Origin: DASVLX01 sp035552275
GTDB taxonomy: Bacteria; Actinomycetota; Actinomycetes; Mycobacteriales; Pseudonocardiaceae
Length of the DNA: 24,250 nucleotides
NCBI GenBank assembly: GCA_035552275.1
Contig: DASZLR010000013.1
Location: forward strand, 1 to 24,250
Reading direction: 5' to 3'
The notes beneath the pieces were generated by a model. That model was not told the origin of the DNA and did no database searches. It saw only the letters and a program-made list of their open reading frames with translations. The position numbers and the translations under genes were made by a program. The first letter of the stretch is position 1, and every line of letters starts with the position of its first letter. Below, piece by piece: positions 22,256 to 24,250 of the stretch.

Positions 22256-23230
22256 CAAACTGAAGTCGGTCAGCTTGGCGCCGCGCACCTCGCCGGCCGG
22301 CAACGCGCGCTCGATATCGGCGAGATCGTCCGGAGTCAGCGAAATGTCCAGCGCGCCCAGGTTTTCCGTCACATGATCGATTCGACGGGTGCCCGGAATC
22401 GGCACCACATCGGGTCCCTGGTGCAGCAGCCAGGCCAGCGCCAACTGGCCGGCGGTGACGCCCCGCTCGTCGGCCAGCGCGGCGAACCGGTCCACCAGGG
22501 CCAGGTTAGCTGCGAAGTTGTCGGCACTGAGCCGGGGTTGTGCGACGGCGCGGAAGTCCTCGGGGCTGAACACGTCCCGCGAGCGGTACCGGCCGGTGAG
22601 GAACCCGCGCCCCAGCGGCGCGTTCGGCACCAGCGCGATGCCCAGCTCGCGGGCGGTCGGCGCGATCTCCGGCTCGATTTCCCGGGACCACACCGACCAT
22701 TCCGTCTGCAGCGCGGCGATCGGGTGCACGGCGTGCGCGCGGCGAATCGTCGCCGCGGCCGCCTCGGACAGCCCGATGTGCCGCACCGCGCCGGCCGTCA
22801 CCAGCTCCGCGAGCGCGCCGACGGTCTCCTCGATCGGTACCCGAGTGTCGACTCGGGCCTGGTAGTAGATGTCGATGTGCTCGACGCCGAGCCGACGCAG
22901 CGAGGCCCGCACCGCCTCCCGGACGTACGCGGCGTCGCCGCGCACCTCCTGGCCGATCCCGTTGTCCGCGCGCCGGACACCGAACTTGGTGGCGATGACG
23001 ACCTGGTCGCGGCGGCCGGCGATGGCCTTGCCGAGCAGTTCCTCGTTGCCTCCGTGGCCGTACACGTCGGCGGTGTCGAACAGCGTCACGCCCAGGTCGA
23101 TCGCCCGCTGAATGGTCGCCGTCGACTCGGCGTCGTCGGTCGGGCCGTAGAACTCGCTCATGCCGAGGCCACCCAGCCCCAGCGCGCTGACGGTCAGGTC
23201 GCCGAGCCTGCGGGTGGGCAGCTCGCTCAT
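22238..23230 (-). CDS. Aldo/keto reductase with the catalytic His replaced by Ala
   Basis: The 330-residue protein is a (beta/alpha)8 aldo/keto reductase close to the YakC/AKR13 type. ATG 23230 has GGAG at good spacing; an ATG four codons upstream is less likely. Three of the four catalytic residues are in place: Asp52 and Tyr57 in FDTADVYG and Lys82 in ATKFG. The fourth, normally His in YYQHRVD, is Ala125 (YYQARVD, codon GCC). Two more active-site or cofactor positions deviate: QTEWSVWSR where QTEYSLWSR is usual, and NAPLGRGF where YSPLGRGF is usual. NADPH-binding features near the C-terminus (PIPGTRRIDHVTEN) are intact. The protein may therefore bind NADP(H) but reduce carbonyls poorly, or have a changed reaction. 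It is divergent from the AbyU-like gene, sharing its promoter region. Confidence 0.88.
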   Translation of the reverse strand: MSELPTRRLGDLTVSALGLGGLGMSEFYGPTDDAESTATIQRAIDLGVTLFDTADVYGHGGNEELLGKAIAGRRDQVVIATKFGVRRADNGIGQEVRGDAAYVREAVRASLRRLGVEHIDIYYQARVDTRVPIEETVGALAELVTAGAVRHIGLSEAAAATIRRAHAVHPIAALQTEWSVWSREIEPEIAPTARELGIALVPNAPLGRGFLTGRYRSRDVFSPEDFRAVAQPRLSADNFAANLALVDRFAALADERGVTAGQLALAWLLHQGPDVVPIPGTRRIDHVTENLGALDISLTPDDLADIERALPAGEVRGAKLTDFSLQFVDR

Positions 23231-23280
23231 GAGAAACTCCAATCGGAAAACGATGACGTGCGCGAAAAGGGTGACCGCAG

Positions 23281-23308
23281 CGGCTAAAGCGCGGCTAATC
23301 GCGGCCGA
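23281..23308. promoter_or_regulatory. Tandem CGGCTAA heptamers in a divergent promoter region: candidate SARP operator
   Basis: CGGCTAA occurs at 23281-23287 and 23292-23298, exactly 11 bp apart, with a third variant CGGCCGA at 23302. Two identical heptamers with a 4-bp spacer are the hallmark of SARP-binding sites. The site lies 51-78 bp upstream of the reductase start and about 110-135 bp upstream of the AbyU-like start, a reasonable place to control either or both. Nearby, 23319-23332 matches the reverse strand of 17843-17856 at 12 of 14 positions. Confidence 0.5.
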
Positions 23309-23415
23309 ACGGATGGCGGCGGATTAGGGCGGCGCAAGGCGCGATTCAGCCGAAAAACCGACACTGGTGGCACAGCAGGGAAATGCCGATGGCACCGACC
23401 AGCAAGGGGACGGCC

Positions 23416-23994
23416 ATGTCCGTGAAGATCGACAGTTGGGGTCCGGTGGTGGCGGCGAAAACCGCGCTGTCGCAGCGATTGCCGGCACGACTGCCGTTGT
23501 GGCTGTCGTCGTGGGCCATCGCCGGCCTGGCCGTGCCGCCGTTCGCGCCCGACCCCACCGACCCGATCGTGGCCGACCCGGGCAACGCGCTGCTGCTGTT
23601 CGACCTGAGCGAGCGCGTGCTGGCCTACGACTCCACCAATGACGACCCCGACGGCGAAAACCCGACGATCAACGATTCCGCCACCGTCGCCTACGAGTTG
23701 TTCGACACCGCGGGCACGTCTATCGGCCGGACCAAGGGCGTCGGGCGGATGCTCCGGCAGCGCGCGGACGGCGGTTTCGTCGCATACTTCTCCGAAGTGA
23801 TCACTCTGACCGACGGCACGGTGATCCGCACTGGCGGCCAGGTCGACGACACCCGGCTCACCGCCGGTGAACAGGCCACCATCCAGGCCGTCGGCGTCGC
23901 CGGGCCATTTCGCGGCGCGGTCGGTTTCCGCCAGTTCCGGCCGGTGGTGCCGCACAAGGAATACGCCTCGAATATCGTGCTCTACCGTCGCTGA
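23416..23994 (+). CDS. AbyU-like beta-barrel protein, candidate spirotetronate Diels-Alderase
   Basis: From ATG 23416 (AAGGGG upstream) the protein has 192 residues; in-frame ATGs at 23383 and 23389 would add 9-11. Residues about 88-190 resemble, from memory, the small allene-oxide-cyclase-like barrel of AbyU and related spirotetronate cyclases. YELFDTAGTSIG, the central RADGGFVAYFSEVITLTDG strands, a GGQVDDTRLTAGE segment, and AVGVAGPFRGAVGFRQFRPV line up with the same order of strands in AbyU. AbyU catalyses the intramolecular [4+2] cycloaddition that forms the spirotetronate. Residues about 1-85 have no counterpart in the roughly 140-residue AbyU; they include a hydrophobic stretch (LPLWLSSWAIAGLAVPPF) and an acidic linker. 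The gene lies between the reductase and the convergent PKS. An alternative is another AOC-barrel or dirigent-like protein with a different cyclisation. Confidence 0.72.
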   Translation: MSVKIDSWGPVVAAKTALSQRLPARLPLWLSSWAIAGLAVPPFAPDPTDPIVADPGNALLLFDLSERVLAYDSTNDDPDGENPTINDSATVAYELFDTAGTSIGRTKGVGRMLRQRADGGFVAYFSEVITLTDGTVIRTGGQVDDTRLTAGEQATIQAVGVAGPFRGAVGFRQFRPVVPHKEYASNIVLYRR

Positions 23995-24012
23995 TTTCGG
24001 TCGTGCCGCGTA

Positions 24013-24050
24013 CTGGTACCGGGTGATTCCGTAAGATCACCCGGCACCAG
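24013..24050. terminator. Bidirectional hairpin between the AbyU-like and PKS genes
   Basis: A 15-position stem (CTGGTACCGGGTGAT against ATCACCCGGCACCAG, one A/C mismatch) encloses an 8-base loop. It fills most of the 60-bp gap between two convergent stop codons. With 14 pairs it is one of the strongest hairpins in the window. It has no long T-run, as is usual in actinomycetes. Confidence 0.75.
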
Positions 24051-24054
24051 GCTG

Positions 24055-24250
24055 TCACGACTGTGCCAGCCGCTCCGGGCGCCAACCGGAGGCGGCCAGT
24101 TCGGTGTGCAGGTAGTGGGCCAGCGCCACCGGCGTCGGGTGGTCGTAGATCGCCACCGGTGGCAATTCCACCCCGACCTCCGACTTCAGCCGGTTGCTCA
24201 ACTCCAGCGCCGTGAACGAGGAGAAACCGACTTCGAGCAGGCTGAGTTCG
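24055..24250 (-). CDS. C-terminal acyl carrier domain of a modular type I polyketide synthase (partial)
   Basis: Only the last 65 codons are in the window; the gene runs off the right edge. The sequence is the second half of a PKS acyl carrier domain: the attachment segment VGFSSFTALELSNRL, in which the second Ser of GFSSF aligns with the phosphopantetheine Ser (GFDSL in most modules), then LPPVAIYDHPTPVALAHYL, the classic end of the fold. The protein stops about 18 residues later. There is no thioesterase domain and no room for a C-terminal docking domain, so this should be the last module of the assembly line, with release by separate enzymes. That suits tetronate formation with glyceryl-ACP. 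It is convergent with the AbyU-like gene. Confidence 0.88.
   Translation of the reverse strand, partial: ELSLLEVGFSSFTALELSNRLKSEVGVELPPVAIYDHPTPVALAHYLHTELAASGWRPERLAQS

Noticed and set aside
1..24250. CRISPR arrays, tRNA or rRNA genes, transposases or integrase attachment sites.
   Set aside because: I found no regularly spaced long repeats, no recognisable tRNA or rRNA segments, and no transposase or recombinase motifs in any frame.

Overview
The window is GC-rich actinomycete DNA. Codons nearly always end in G or C, genes are tightly packed with ATGA and GTGA stop-start overlaps, and GTG starts, a SARP regulator, a LAL regulator and modular PKS sequence are all present. The genus cannot be fixed from this sequence; a Streptomyces, Micromonospora or Pseudonocardiales-type host would all fit. 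There are no rRNA or tRNA genes, CRISPR arrays, transposases or phage genes that I can support.

The left part (1-4567) looks like flanking, partly decayed DNA. It holds the 3' end of a zinc-type alcohol dehydrogenase/quinone reductase-like gene, an MFS exporter, a LysR-type regulator that has lost most of its DNA-binding domain, an AMP-forming acyl-CoA synthetase, a DinB-like protein, and a 23-codon stub resembling the start of an arylamine N-acetyltransferase.

From 4612 to the right edge the content reads as one natural-product cluster, most like an abyssomicin-type (C19 spirotetronate) pathway. A fused aminodeoxychorismate synthase (pabAB) comes first. A plus-strand run follows: two luciferase-like flavin monooxygenases and a four-gene Dpp/Opp-type ABC transporter (lipoprotein, two permeases, fused double ATPase). 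Convergent to it lies a minus-strand operon: FkbH-like glyceryl transferase, stand-alone ACP, type II thioesterase and flavin reductase, the first three joined by overlaps. Next are a SARP activator and a large LAL/LuxR regulator, an aldo/keto reductase whose catalytic His is Ala, and a small beta-barrel protein resembling the AbyU family of spirotetronate Diels-Alderases. The window ends in the C-terminal ACP of a modular PKS that has neither thioesterase nor docking tail.

How the parts would work together (inference): the PKS makes a linear chain; FkbH loads a glycerate-derived three-carbon unit onto the small ACP; that unit releases the chain as a tetronate; the AbyU-like protein closes the spiro ring by an intramolecular Diels-Alder reaction; the flavin monooxygenases, fed by the flavin reductase, and perhaps the reductase tailor the product; the ABC and MFS systems move it or related molecules. 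Abyssomicins are known inhibitors of aminodeoxychorismate synthase, so the pabAB gene in this setting is a strong candidate for a target-duplicate self-resistance gene. The FabH-like, acyltransferase and dehydratase partners of tetronate formation are not in the window and should lie to the right.
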